This document shows positions 1-7,984 of a stretch of 64,000 nt of DNA, piece after piece; positions within the stretch are counted from its first letter, which is position 1, and every line of letters begins with the position of its first letter. The notes beneath the pieces are model-generated. The model searched no databases. It was not told the DNA's origin and was given only the letters and a program-made list of their open reading frames with translations. The translations under genes and the position numbers were made by a program. Source of the DNA: Psychrobacillus sp. BL-248-WT-3 (GTDB taxonomy: Bacteria > Bacillota > Bacilli > Bacillales_A > Planococcaceae). The stretch lies in assembly GCF_012843435.1 (NCBI RefSeq), contig NZ_JABAFC010000004.1, positions 1-64,000 on the forward strand, given 5' to 3'.

Positions 1-4
1 GGTA

Positions 5-325
5 ACCGACCGATTATGTGGCAAAACCGACCGATAATTCAGGGCGACCGACCGATTATGTGGAAGAACCGACCGATAATTCGGGGTGACCGACCGATTA
101 TATGAAAGAACCGACCGATAATTCGGGGTGACCGACCGATTATATGGAAGAACCGACCGATTATTCGGGGTGACCGACCGATTATATGGCAAAACCGACC
201 GATTATTCGGGGTAACCGACCGATTATGTGGCAAAACCGACCGATAATTCAGGGCGACCGACCGATTATGTGGAAGAACCGACCGATTATGGCACAAAAC
301 CGACCGATTAGCTAAATGAACCGAC
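5..325. repeat. 21-bp tandem repeat array (15 units)
   Basis: Fifteen consecutive 21-bp units, each beginning ACCGACCGAT, followed by a partial unit. Units alternate between two forms (one ending TATGTGGCAAA or TATGTGGAAGA, the other AATTCGGGGTG), so there is also a 42-bp period. The array may continue left of the window. Because 21 is a multiple of three, one frame reads as 7-residue repeats containing RPI, but it is interrupted by a TGA near base 104 and ends at a TAA near 314. No SD or start was seen, so coding is unlikely. No function is claimed. Confidence 0.9.
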
Positions 326-407
326 AATTGGGCCAAACACTAGCAAGGTTTATCTTCCCAATTAGAAACAGACCAACGTGATGACGATAAGAAGGAGTGA
401 AAATTAA

Positions 408-1358
408 TTGAAAATAGTAGATACGCATTGTGATGCGCTTTTGAAGCTACAGCTAGCTAAGCAAGGAAGAATATACAAGGTAAATCCTTTAAGCTTTGCT
501 GATGCACCGGAGTTGGAAACGAATATGGTGCGGTTGATAGAGGGCGATGTTCTTGTGCAGTTTTTTGCAGTTTTTATATTTCCGAATGTGCCGGATGACC
601 AGAAATGGTTATATGCCTTGGAGCAAATAGACTTGTTTTATACAGAGGTGTTGGGAAAAAATCCGAGAATGAAGCATATAAAGAAATGGGAGGATTTAAA
701 AAGTTTAAAGGATGGAGAAATTGGAGCGATTTTAGCATTGGAGGGTGCTGATGCATTTGGAAATGATTTGATGAAGCTTCGTCAGCTTTACAGGTTAGGT
801 GTGCTATCTATAGGGCTAACATGGAATAATGCTAATTTATGTGCAGACGGAGCAGGTGAGCCGAGAGGTGGAGGGCTTACGCTTTTTGGTAAGGAGGTAG
901 TGCTTTTAAATAATGAGTATGGTGTTTTGACAGATGTCTCTCATTTAAGTGAGAAAGGATTTTGGGATGTGATGAATCTTGCTGAGTATCCTTTTGCTTC
1001 GCATTCCAATTCTGCTGCCATATGTGAGCACCCAAGAAATTTGAATGATGACCAAGTTAAAGCGATGTTTGCACGTGGTGGGCATATCCATGTAGTTTTT
1101 TATCCTCCTTTTATTAACGGGAACCAGACTGCTGAAATTCCAGAGCTTATTAAGCATATAGATCATCTGTGTTCTTTAGGCGGCGTAAAGCAAATTGGGC
1201 TTGGGTCTGATTTTGATGGAATGGACTTTTACACAAATGGCCTTCATAATTCCTCCGATTTTCCAGTCTTGATCAATGAGCTATTAAAAAGCTTTTCAGA
1301 GGATGAGGTGAAAGGGTTCGCTTACCAAAACTTCTTAAATATGCGAGCAATCCAATAA
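408..1358 (+). CDS. membrane-dipeptidase family (peptidase M19) protein
   Basis: A 316-residue protein of the renal dipeptidase (M19) family, zinc enzymes that hydrolyse dipeptides. The metal site begins with DTHCD at residues 6-10, EGADAFG supplies the bridging glutamate, SHLSE and ASHSNS supply histidines, and GLGSDFDG near the C-terminus is the family signature. Length is normal for a bacterial member, and no signal peptide is seen, so it is probably cytoplasmic. The start is TTG at 408, chosen because GAAGGAG lies 10 bases upstream. It stands alone just downstream of the tandem repeat array. The natural substrate cannot be told from sequence. Confidence 0.9.
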   Translation: MKIVDTHCDALLKLQLAKQGRIYKVNPLSFADAPELETNMVRLIEGDVLVQFFAVFIFPNVPDDQKWLYALEQIDLFYTEVLGKNPRMKHIKKWEDLKSLKDGEIGAILALEGADAFGNDLMKLRQLYRLGVLSIGLTWNNANLCADGAGEPRGGGLTLFGKEVVLLNNEYGVLTDVSHLSEKGFWDVMNLAEYPFASHSNSAAICEHPRNLNDDQVKAMFARGGHIHVVFYPPFINGNQTAEIPELIKHIDHLCSLGGVKQIGLGSDFDGMDFYTNGLHNSSDFPVLINELLKSFSEDEVKGFAYQNFLNMRAIQ

Positions 1359-1430
1359 AATTAAAATTTCATATTATTTACTAAATTCAAAATTAATTGT
1401 ATAATACAGGAAAATATTAAGGAGGTTTCT

Positions 1431-2156
1431 ATGAAACCAATTATCGGTGTTTCATCTAATTTAACGGAGCTTGTACTTTCCGTCCCTACAGATAACATTC
1501 ACGCGGTAACAAGATTTGGAGGTGTTCCAATCGTATTGCCGAATATGGAGACTGAATTGATAGATTCTATTGCAAACTTAATAGATGGTTTACTTTTAAC
1601 AGGTGGAGGAGATATTGACCCGACACTTTTCGGCGAAGAACCACATAGAAGTCTCGGAAGTATTGTCCCAGAACGAGATGAATTTGAAATTGAGCTTATT
1701 AAAAAAATGCTGGAGCAAAATAAACCAATTTTAGGTCTATGCCGAGGTGCTCAGATTATGAGTATTGCAGCTGGTGGAGATATGTATCAGGATATTTATG
1801 GTCAAATCGAAACAACCTTACTTCAGCATGATCAAAAAGCTCCACGTACTCATGCTTCTCATTTTGTGCAACTCGGAGAAGGAACTGTGTTAAAGCATAT
1901 TATTGGAAAGGACCGCATTAAAGTAAATAGCTTTCATCATCAGGCGGTGCGTAAAATTCCACAGGGCTATCAAATTTCGGGTATTGCAAGCGACGGAGTT
2001 ATTGAAGCATTTGAAAGTCAACATCATTCCTTTGTTATTGGTATTCAATGGCATCCAGAATGCTTAGTCACAACTGGAGATGATTCATCCGAGGCGATAT
2101 TTAAAGGATTTATTGAAGCATGTAAAAATTCAAGTAAACGACTGTCTTTTCAATAG
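1431..2156 (+). CDS. gamma-glutamyl-gamma-aminobutyrate hydrolase family protein (class I glutamine amidotransferase-like)
   Basis: A 241-residue peptidase C26/PuuD-like protein. The nucleophile elbow is GLCRGAQ (Cys at about residue 104), with the catalytic His-Glu pair in QWHPE near residue 215. The family releases glutamate from gamma-glutamyl compounds such as gamma-Glu-GABA. TGGGGDIDP near residue 58 is also typical. AAGGAGGT gives a clear ribosome site before the ATG. The stop codon lies inside a terminator hairpin, so the gene ends its own transcript. Its neighbours are other peptidases, but no polyamine pathway genes are present, so the substrate is uncertain. Confidence 0.85.
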   Translation: MKPIIGVSSNLTELVLSVPTDNIHAVTRFGGVPIVLPNMETELIDSIANLIDGLLLTGGGDIDPTLFGEEPHRSLGSIVPERDEFEIELIKKMLEQNKPILGLCRGAQIMSIAAGGDMYQDIYGQIETTLLQHDQKAPRTHASHFVQLGEGTVLKHIIGKDRIKVNSFHHQAVRKIPQGYQISGIASDGVIEAFESQHHSFVIGIQWHPECLVTTGDDSSEAIFKGFIEACKNSSKRLSFQ

Positions 2157-2170
2157 GCGGTCGTTTTTAT
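2136..2170 (+). terminator. Rho-independent terminator overlapping the end of the C26 hydrolase gene
   Basis: AAACGAC pairs with GTCGTTT and is followed by a T-rich run. The left arm lies within the last codons of the gene. Confidence 0.7.
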
Positions 2171-2254
2171 TTTGCTCAAAAGCTTAAATCTCATTCATGA
2201 TTTTGATTCGTTTGGGAAAACTAATGAAAGAATTAAAAAGGAGGTAAAACATTC

Positions 2255-3262
2255 ATGCGCTTGCTTATTAAAATAATGTCTGTCGGCTTTCTATGTCTAT
2301 TTTTTGCCTCCGAGGCTTCGGCTGCCGAAGAGCTTACGCGCGAGCAAATTCTAGATAAGCGGATGGAATACTATATAAAGTACTCCACGGATACGTTACC
2401 ATGGTATTATTTGGCTGCAGTGGACCAATATGAGCGGAATATACAGGAGGTAAGGAAAGATCTGCCTGAGCGAGATGGTGTTGTTGCCGTACAATTTACG
2501 GATGATTTTTGGGTAGGGCCGCTTAATCCGCTTGGAGACGACACTAATCTGACAACCATTTCTTATTTTGAGGGTCAAGGAAGAGATGGCGATAATGATG
2601 GAATTGCGGATCGCCAAAATGATGAGGATGTCATGTTCACGCTTGTCCAATATTTAAGCCCCCAAGTTCATTCAGAGAAGGATTTTGAAAAGGCTTTAAA
2701 GCGATATTATGACAAAGATCTAACGGTGAAACAAATATTGACAAATGCAAAGATTTATAAGACCTATGAGGTATTAAATCTGGATAAGCGGGCGTTTGTG
2801 CTTGCCATCAGCCACAATTATAGTTATCGCAGTACTTGGGGAGATAAGCGCGGCTGGGGTGGACGACGAATGCATGAGGGCACTGATCTTTTTGCCTATA
2901 GCGGTGTTCCAGTAAAATCGGCAACATACGGTATAGTGGAAACCAAGGGCTGGAATGACTACGGTGGCTGGCGAATTGGTATTAGAGACGTGAACAATAC
3001 TTATCATTATTATGCTCATCTTTCAGGATTTGCTAAAGGAATCGAGGAAGGGAAAATTGTTGAACCTGGGACAGTCATTGGTTATGTAGGCAGCTCTGGA
3101 TATGGAAAAAAAGGGACTGCTGGTAAGTTTGCTCCACATCTTCATTATGGAATGTATAAATACAATGGTCGCACAGAATGGGCATATGATCCTTTTCCTT
3201 TGTTACAAAAATGGGAAAGGGAAGAGAAAACTCGCTATAAGTTAAATCCAGCAGCTAGGTAG
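2255..3262 (+). CDS. lytH: LytH-like M23 peptidoglycan peptidase
   Basis: A 335-residue secreted metallopeptidase. Residues 1-23 form a signal peptide ending in a small-residue ASA motif. The C-terminal part is an LytM/M23 domain with HEGTD (zinc His and Asp), HYYAHL and the HLHYG motif. The surrounding text (GWGGRRMHEGTD, GGWRIGIRDVNNTYHYYAHL) closely resembles B. subtilis LytH (YunA), a sporulation enzyme that trims spore cortex peptide side chains to single L-alanines. AAAGGAGG precedes the ATG. A sporulation role is inferred from that resemblance; I did not find a clear sigma-K promoter. Confidence 0.78.
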   Translation: MRLLIKIMSVGFLCLFFASEASAAEELTREQILDKRMEYYIKYSTDTLPWYYLAAVDQYERNIQEVRKDLPERDGVVAVQFTDDFWVGPLNPLGDDTNLTTISYFEGQGRDGDNDGIADRQNDEDVMFTLVQYLSPQVHSEKDFEKALKRYYDKDLTVKQILTNAKIYKTYEVLNLDKRAFVLAISHNYSYRSTWGDKRGWGGRRMHEGTDLFAYSGVPVKSATYGIVETKGWNDYGGWRIGIRDVNNTYHYYAHLSGFAKGIEEGKIVEPGTVIGYVGSSGYGKKGTAGKFAPHLHYGMYKYNGRTEWAYDPFPLLQKWEREEKTRYKLNPAAR

Positions 3263-3278
3263 TTGCTGGATTTTTTTA
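3244..3278 (+). terminator. terminator of the lytH-like gene
   Basis: AAATCCAGCA pairs with TGCTGGATTT, followed by a seven-T run. It slightly overlaps the 3' end of the convergent gene. Confidence 0.85.
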
Positions 3279-3614
3279 AGCAATGAAGAGTACATATATC
3301 CAATAAATATGCTTGAACAAGACGAAGGCATATAGGAATAGTGCTCCCGCTATAAGTAACTGTAAAAAGGCATTTGGCTTTAATTTTGTAATTATCAATA
3401 TGAATAAAATCGGTAAGATAATTTTAATCGAAAAAAAACCAAGGATGCTCGTTTCATACATATAACGCATCAGTGGATTGGCTTCTTCTATATATCCGTT
3501 GCTTAAACCAAAGTGGGTGATAAAGCTATCACAAATAGCTAACAATAAAAGAAGTATGGCTGTGTAATGCCATCTATTTTGTTCTGTAGCTTTACTTTTA
3601 ATTTTTGTGTCCAT
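3276..3614 (-). CDS. small four-helix membrane protein, DUF5658-like
   Basis: A 112-residue integral membrane protein with about four hydrophobic helices. The first helix carries CDSFITHFG and is followed by EEANPLM. This Asp...Thr...Gly...Glu-Ala-Asn-Pro-Leu pattern is what I recall for the DUF5658 family of short Bacillales membrane proteins of unknown role. The N-terminal ~15 residues are polar and basic, so the N-terminus is probably inside. AAGGAAG upstream on the minus strand is the ribosome site. It is convergent with lytH and shares that gene's terminator region. Function is unknown. Confidence 0.65.
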   Translation of the reverse strand: MDTKIKSKATEQNRWHYTAILLLLLAICDSFITHFGLSNGYIEEANPLMRYMYETSILGFFSIKIILPILFILIITKLKPNAFLQLLIAGALFLYAFVLFKHIYWIYVLFIA

Positions 3615-3980
3615 AAGACCAGCTTCCTTTCTTTAGTTAACTGATATCAGTATGAGGACGTTCGAATCTTATTAACCCTTTTTATGGAATAAAATTTAAG
3701 AAATACAAATAATGTTAACTATTTTTAAAATTAAAAAATTAAAAATATGACTTATAAAATAATAATTTGTTATTTCTTGTAGAATTAGCAAATAAAATAG
3801 AAGGACTATAGAATCATAAACTGATATTCAATAAACTAAATTTTCTTGAAATTAAATAGACTGATAGATAGAATTGAAAATAATATGTATATCTTTGGAA
3901 AATATTGCGGCTGAATGAAATGGTTTAGCAGCAAAATATTTTAAAAAGATTTATATAAAAATAGGGGGAATCGGAAGCTT
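3615..3980. other. AT-rich intergenic region with no gene seen
   Basis: About 366 bases of AT-rich DNA between a minus-strand membrane gene and the plus-strand surface protein, so it must hold divergent promoters. No ORF with an SD, no hairpin-T-run and no recognisable riboswitch was found. Confidence 0.5.
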
Positions 3981-6080
3981 ATGAAAAAATTAGTTGTGGC
4001 AATCGTGTTAGTAATATCACTTCTTTCGAATTCGTTTGTGGGGGCAGCTTATGCATCTCCACTTGAAACGGTTGAAAAGGCTCAGATCCAAATAGAAAAT
4101 GCGAAAAAGACTTCTATTAAATCTCCTTTTTTAAGTTCAATCATTGATCAAACTGTTGCAAAATTATTTATGGCGATGCTTTATGTAGTGCCGCCCGCTT
4201 CAAAGGTGGAGGAAAGTGATGAAAAAGTGATCAAGGTGGTTCGTGCCACTTATGAAAAGCTAACAGCAAAACAGAAGAAGCTAGTAGATATAACTAGATT
4301 AGTGGATGCAGAGAATGCTTTAATGGCATTAAAAGCAGCTAAGGAAGATAAGAAAATCGCTGCAAAAGTTGTAGAGCTAATCGATCAAATTAATAAAGAG
4401 TCTAGTGCAAAACAGTATAAGCAAGCAGTTACCGTTGCACTAACTGAATATAATAAACTAACGGACAAGCAGAAGGCATTGGTTACTAATTCTGCTAAGC
4501 TGACGATAGAAGCAGCTGATTTAAAAGCTGCTGAACAAGAGGCTGCAAAAATTACACCGTCAGCAATTGGAGAACTAGTCGAAGGAGATATTTTAGTTAA
4601 TAAAATTTCTGCTTTAATTGGCGAGGATTATACGGTGACTTTATTGTCTACACCTGAAGGAATGGTTGTAGATGGGAAAATTGTACAGCCTGAAATTGGG
4701 CAATCGGATAAGTCAGGGACAGTGGTAATGCTACTTACAAGAACAGACGGAACAAAGGTAGAGCATTCTATAGAGCTTACGGTTAAAGCTAAAGTCAATT
4801 TGGACAAAGGACTTTCACAAATTAGCTTATTCAAGGACAGTACCTCATCTAAGATTGACTTTACGACCATTTCGAATTTTGCTTTAAAAAATAAAGAAAC
4901 GAACAAAATTTATAACGTAGGAACTACACCGAACAACCAAAAGAATGTGTATCAGATGAAGGATCTTCCGACAGGAACTTATACGATCGAGTTTAACGCA
5001 CCAGACGTGTTCCAAGTCCATAGCATTCAACTTGGGGATTCATATAAGGAAACGATTTATGATCCTGCTAGTAATCCTCTAGTCATTACGAAGGATAAAA
5101 CAACCTATGTGAAAATCATTTTAAAGTCGGAAATCACTTTACAGGAAATTAAACCGTTGGAAAATCTAACAGTACCTTACGATATTTCTTATGATGATTT
5201 TGTAGCTGCACTACCAAAGCAAGGTAAAATTGTAGATTCAAGAGGACAGGAGCACACCGTTCCATTGAAATGGGATGTGCGCCCATTCCAGTTTGAAAAT
5301 TACACGAAGCCAGGAACTAGAACTTTATCTAGTGAATTCTTTAATTTACCTTTAGAGGTATCTAATAGTACGCCAGCACAACGTCTGGAAATGACTATTC
5401 AAGTCATATTTCCAGAGCCAGAAAAAAGCAACTCGCATATTAGCTTATACAAAGATAGTACATCCTCTATGAATAAAATTGATTTTACAAACATTAGTAA
5501 TTTTAGCTTGAAAAACAAAAAGACAAATAAAGTGTATCAAGTAGGCACTACACCGAGTAATCAAAAACATGTGTATCAAATGAAGGATATTCCTGAAGGT
5601 TCTTATACTATTCATTTTGATACATCGGATTCGATGAGTGTAAGTCATATTGAGCTTGGGGAAGCCTATAAAGAAACAATTTACAACGCAGATACTAATC
5701 CATTGGTGATTACGAAAGGGAAAACTGCATATGTGAAAATTGTTGTATCGTCTGAGGTAACTCTCGAAACCATTAGTCCATTAGAGACTTTAACCGTTCC
5801 TGCAGATATTACGTATGATGATTTCCTAGCTCAATTGCCGAAGCAAACAACTATTATTGATTCGGATGGGGAAGTGCATACAGTAGCGATTACATGGGAT
5901 GTGCGTCCATTCCAGTTCACTAGCTACAAAAAGCCTGGAACCGTTTCGTTAACTAGCCAGTTCTTTAAGCTGCCAATTGAAGTGTCTAACAGCACTCCAG
6001 CCCAACGCTTAGAGGTAGGCTTGCAAGTGGTTTTCGCGGCACCGGATGCACCTGACGCAGTAGAGGAAGAGGAACTATAA
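3981..6080 (+). CDS. secreted surface protein with two ~200-residue repeat modules
   Basis: A 699-residue exported protein. A signal peptide covers residues 1-26 (cleavage near AYAS). Residues 27-190 are helical and Lys/Ala-rich with two LT-KQK-LV motifs (about 94-101 and 160-167). From residue 281 a module of about 206 residues occurs twice (281-477 and 487-685). Each module starts with ISL(F/Y)KDSTSS and contains KIDFT-ISNF, a second domain with KWDVRPFQF or TWDVRPFQF, and the tail EVSNSTPAQRLE. The second half of each resembles group-4 bacterial Ig-like domains (repeated Pro, Gly, WDV). There is no LPXTG or SLH motif and the C-terminus is acidic, so anchoring is unknown. The gene is monocistronic, with a GGGGG-type ribosome site and a strong terminator. 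Confidence 0.75.
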   Translation: MKKLVVAIVLVISLLSNSFVGAAYASPLETVEKAQIQIENAKKTSIKSPFLSSIIDQTVAKLFMAMLYVVPPASKVEESDEKVIKVVRATYEKLTAKQKKLVDITRLVDAENALMALKAAKEDKKIAAKVVELIDQINKESSAKQYKQAVTVALTEYNKLTDKQKALVTNSAKLTIEAADLKAAEQEAAKITPSAIGELVEGDILVNKISALIGEDYTVTLLSTPEGMVVDGKIVQPEIGQSDKSGTVVMLLTRTDGTKVEHSIELTVKAKVNLDKGLSQISLFKDSTSSKIDFTTISNFALKNKETNKIYNVGTTPNNQKNVYQMKDLPTGTYTIEFNAPDVFQVHSIQLGDSYKETIYDPASNPLVITKDKTTYVKIILKSEITLQEIKPLENLTVPYDISYDDFVAALPKQGKIVDSRGQEHTVPLKWDVRPFQFENYTKPGTRTLSSEFFNLPLEVSNSTPAQRLEMTIQVIFPEPEKSNSHISLYKDSTSSMNKIDFTNISNFSLKNKKTNKVYQVGTTPSNQKHVYQMKDIPEGSYTIHFDTSDSMSVSHIELGEAYKETIYNADTNPLVITKGKTAYVKIVVSSEVTLETISPLETLTVPADITYDDFLAQLPKQTTIIDSDGEVHTVAITWDVRPFQFTSYKKPGTVSLTSQFFKLPIEVSNSTPAQRLEVGLQVVFAAPDAPDAVEEEEL
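4821..6035 (+). repeat. internal duplication of a ~206-codon module
   Basis: Bases 4821-5411 and 5439-6035 encode two colinear modules with long stretches of identical residues, for example VYQMKD, YKETIY, NPLVIT and VSNSTPAQRLE. The nucleotide copies have diverged at many third positions, so this is an old tandem duplication rather than an assembly artefact. Confidence 0.85.
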
Positions 6081-6097
6081 TATAATTTGAATGAAAG

Positions 6098-6135
6098 AAT
6101 CTCTTTAGGGCCACGTGGTCTTAAAGAGATTTTTT
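6098..6135 (+). terminator. terminator of the surface-protein gene
   Basis: AATCTCTTTA pairs with TAAAGAGATT around an inner GGCCAC/GTGGTC hairpin, followed by a run of Ts. Confidence 0.85.
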
Positions 6136-6296
6136 ATTATTTGGAGGTAAAGGCACGATTTTATTAGAATAGGGAAGCTTCGTTAATGTAAGAAGTGTTG
6201 GTTACTTAAAGAAAGTAAGGTTATTATGCTAGTTATTGGGTATTTTAATAAGGTATATTTAATTGGACAAAATACATAGAACAATGGAGGTAGAAG

Positions 6297-6764
6297 ATGG
6301 CGAAGATGAATAAAGGGATTATAACGGCGTTATCAGCAATTGGATTGGCTCAAGGATTAAAGGTGTTTACCCATAAAAAAATAACTGGCGAATGGGATTT
6401 AAAACAAGCATTTACAACTGGTGGAATGCCAAGCTCTCATTCAGCAGGTGTAGCAGCTCTAGCTTCATATGTAGCAGCAAACAGAGGCACACGCCACACG
6501 GAAACAGCATTAGCAGTTGTGTTTGGAGCAATTGTTATGTACGATGCACAAGGTATTAGACGCCATACTGGAGAAATCGCTCAGCTAGTGAACGATTTAG
6601 AAGAAAACGTTGTAGCTCTATCTGGTAATTTCCCTAGCTTTGAGGTTGTAAAAAGAGAAGAGGAACTAAAGGAATTACTAGGCCACCAACCAGTAGAAGT
6701 ACTAGCTGGAGCAGCACTAGGTACAGTGTTTGGAATACTTTGCGCCAGACTTGAAGACCGATAA
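6297..6764 (+). CDS. yuiD: divergent PAP2 family protein (YuiD-like)
   Basis: A 155-residue membrane protein of the divergent PAP2/acid phosphatase family. The phosphatase signature is visible as GGMPSSHSAGVAAL near residues 40-53, and YDAQGIRRHTGE near residues 81-92 supplies the conserved Arg and His. The family is assumed to act on lipid or isoprenyl phosphates, but no substrate is proven for YuiD. Four hydrophobic segments are apparent. TGGAGGTAG precedes the ATG. It is a single gene followed by a dispersed palindrome and a terminator that serves the opposing lipoprotein gene. Confidence 0.85.
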   Translation: MAKMNKGIITALSAIGLAQGLKVFTHKKITGEWDLKQAFTTGGMPSSHSAGVAALASYVAANRGTRHTETALAVVFGAIVMYDAQGIRRHTGEIAQLVNDLEENVVALSGNFPSFEVVKREEELKELLGHQPVEVLAGAALGTVFGILCARLEDR

Positions 6765-6815
6765 CGTGGGACAAGTGTGGATGAGATGTTACTAATGTCT
6801 AAAATGTTAGTGGTG

Positions 6816-6856
6816 TCTGAAATGTTACAGGTGCCTGGCACCTGTAACATTTCAGA
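6816..6856. repeat. dispersed palindrome, copy 1 (20-bp perfect arms)
   Basis: Core CAGGTGCC-T-GGCACCTG with perfect inverted arms extending outward to TCTGAAATG/CATTTCAGA. Both arms match over 20 bp around one central base. Confidence 0.95.
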
Positions 6857-6862
6857 GGAAAT

Positions 6863-6903
6863 AAAAAAGGCCATAGCGATTAGTTAAATCGCTTTGGCCT
6901 TTA
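6863..6903 (-). terminator. terminator for the minus-strand YusW-like gene
   Basis: On the minus strand AAAGGCCAAAGCGAT pairs with ATCGCTATGGCCTTT, ending in a T run. It sits just past the stop codon of the lipoprotein gene. Confidence 0.85.
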
Positions 6904-6908
6904 GTGTT

Positions 6909-7391
6909 TTAGTTGACTGCGTAATTTTTTGTTTCACCATCATCATATTGGATGTCTAGGTTAAACGCAGTGAAGTCTTCTACTTCAAATGCTTTGGAAA
7001 CCTCTTCTACTACATCCTCCGTATTCATTTCTTTCGTTAAATTTAGGTCTTTAAAGATAGGATCAAGTGTTTCAGCTGCTCCTTCACCTTCTGCGTTTAC
7101 AGCAGTATGCATATTTTTATAAACTGCTGAAGATGAGTCCAATTTATACTCTACAATGACAGCATCTTCGTTGTCTGGAGTATCGATAATTAAAGTGAAT
7201 TCCTGGAAGCCATAGTCTGTTTCAGGATTAGTAACAACTTGTGCAGAATCATCAACTGGGTTTGGCTCAACTACGTCGGATTTCAATACATTTTCATCAT
7301 TCTCATCGTTGTTATCATTGCAAGCTCCTAATAAGAATGTAGTTGAAAGAATGGATGTAATTATTAACGCTCTTTTTTTATTTATCATCAT
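6909..7391 (-). CDS. YusW-like lipoprotein
   Basis: A 160-residue lipoprotein. The N-terminal hydrophobic segment ends in the lipobox LLGAC (Cys at about residue 24), followed by a disordered Asn/Asp/Glu linker. The mature part has two similar-looking halves rich in FxxFxLxI patterns (FQEFTLIIDT, FTAFNLDIQY), which fits my recollection of the YusW family of unknown function in Bacillus. It is probably anchored to the outer face of the membrane. AAGGAGC precedes the ATG. A sigma-B-like promoter lies upstream on the same strand. The family call is moderate; lipoprotein status is clear. Confidence 0.7.
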   Translation of the reverse strand: MMINKKRALIITSILSTTFLLGACNDNNDENDENVLKSDVVEPNPVDDSAQVVTNPETDYGFQEFTLIIDTPDNEDAVIVEYKLDSSSAVYKNMHTAVNAEGEGAAETLDPIFKDLNLTKEMNTEDVVEEVSKAFEVEDFTAFNLDIQYDDGETKNYAVN

Positions 7392-7429
7392 GTTGCTCCT
7401 TCCTTGATGTTCTTGTACTTACTCTTTTA

Positions 7430-7455
7430 ATATCCAAATATAATATACGTTAAAC
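7430..7455 (-). promoter_or_regulatory. sigma-B-like promoter for the YusW-like lipoprotein
   Basis: On the minus strand GTTTAA is followed by a 14-base spacer and GGATAT. The -35 matches the sigma-B consensus and the -10 differs from GGGTAT at one base. It ends about 39 bases before the start codon. Confidence 0.5.
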
Positions 7456-7525
7456 AAATATTTTCCTAAAAGTGGGATAATACTACTTTTAGTAGCTAGG
7501 ATGGAACCAATAGATCATCATCATT

Positions 7526-7550
7526 ATTACAGGTGCCAGGCACCTGTAAT
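7526..7550. repeat. dispersed palindrome, copy 2
   Basis: Perfect 12-bp arms ATTACAGGTGCC/GGCACCTGTAAT around one A. Outside this, an imperfect outer inverted repeat continues (TCATCATCATT against AATGATG, and AACCAAT at 7505 against ATTGGTT near 7579), so the whole 7505-7585 stretch could form a larger cruciform. Confidence 0.9.
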
Positions 7551-7581
7551 ATGATAATAATGATGTTGATGTGTAATATTG

Positions 7582-7606
7582 GTTTAATGGGTAGCGTATA
7601 GGGTAT
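7582..7606 (+). promoter_or_regulatory. perfect-consensus sigma-B promoter
   Basis: GTTTAA, a 13-base spacer, then GGGTAT: both hexamers match the Bacillus general-stress sigma-B consensus exactly. It lies 21 bases before the ytxJ start and would drive ytxJ and the rsbR-like gene. Confidence 0.8.
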
Positions 7607-7627
7607 GGAGAATGATGAAAGGGTAGG

Positions 7628-7969
7628 GTGATTTTTGTGAAGGGTTATAAGGAAATTACGAGTGTTGATGAATGGAAAGATGTATTAAAGCTTTCTGATG
7701 CCCAGAAGATTTTAGTTTTAAAACACAGTACTACTTGCCCAATTAGTGCGAGGGCTTTTCGAGAATTTGAATCATTTGACACGCCATTAGAGAAGTATTT
7801 AGTTAAGGTGAGGGAGAGCAGATCGGTTTCAAATGAAATGGAGAGTGACTTGGGCGTTAAGCATGAGTCACCACAGGTCTTTTTAGTCGGAGACGGGAAA
7901 GCTGTTTGGAATGCATCTCATCATCAGATCAATCGAACAGAGCTAGCAATCGCCACGAAATCTTCTTAA
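7628..7969 (+). CDS. ytxJ: bacillithiol-system redox-active protein YtxJ
   Basis: A 113-residue thioredoxin-fold protein. The active-site region KHSTTCPIS (about residues 36-44) has a single Cys, as in YtxJ, proposed to be a monothiol bacilliredoxin that removes bacillithiol from protein thiols. SPQVFLV about 40 residues later is the cis-proline region. The start is GTG at 7628; GTG at 7637 is an alternative, because GGTAGGGTG could serve either. It lies directly under a consensus sigma-B promoter and 15 bases upstream of a RsbR-like gene, so it is probably part of the general stress response. Confidence 0.85.
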   Translation: MIFVKGYKEITSVDEWKDVLKLSDAQKILVLKHSTTCPISARAFREFESFDTPLEKYLVKVRESRSVSNEMESDLGVKHESPQVFLVGDGKAVWNASHHQINRTELAIATKSS

Positions 7970-7984
7970 AAGGTGTGTAAATAA

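Noticed and set aside
5-325. Tandem 21-bp array as a CRISPR array
   Set aside because: Units are contiguous, short and without unique spacers; there are no cas genes.
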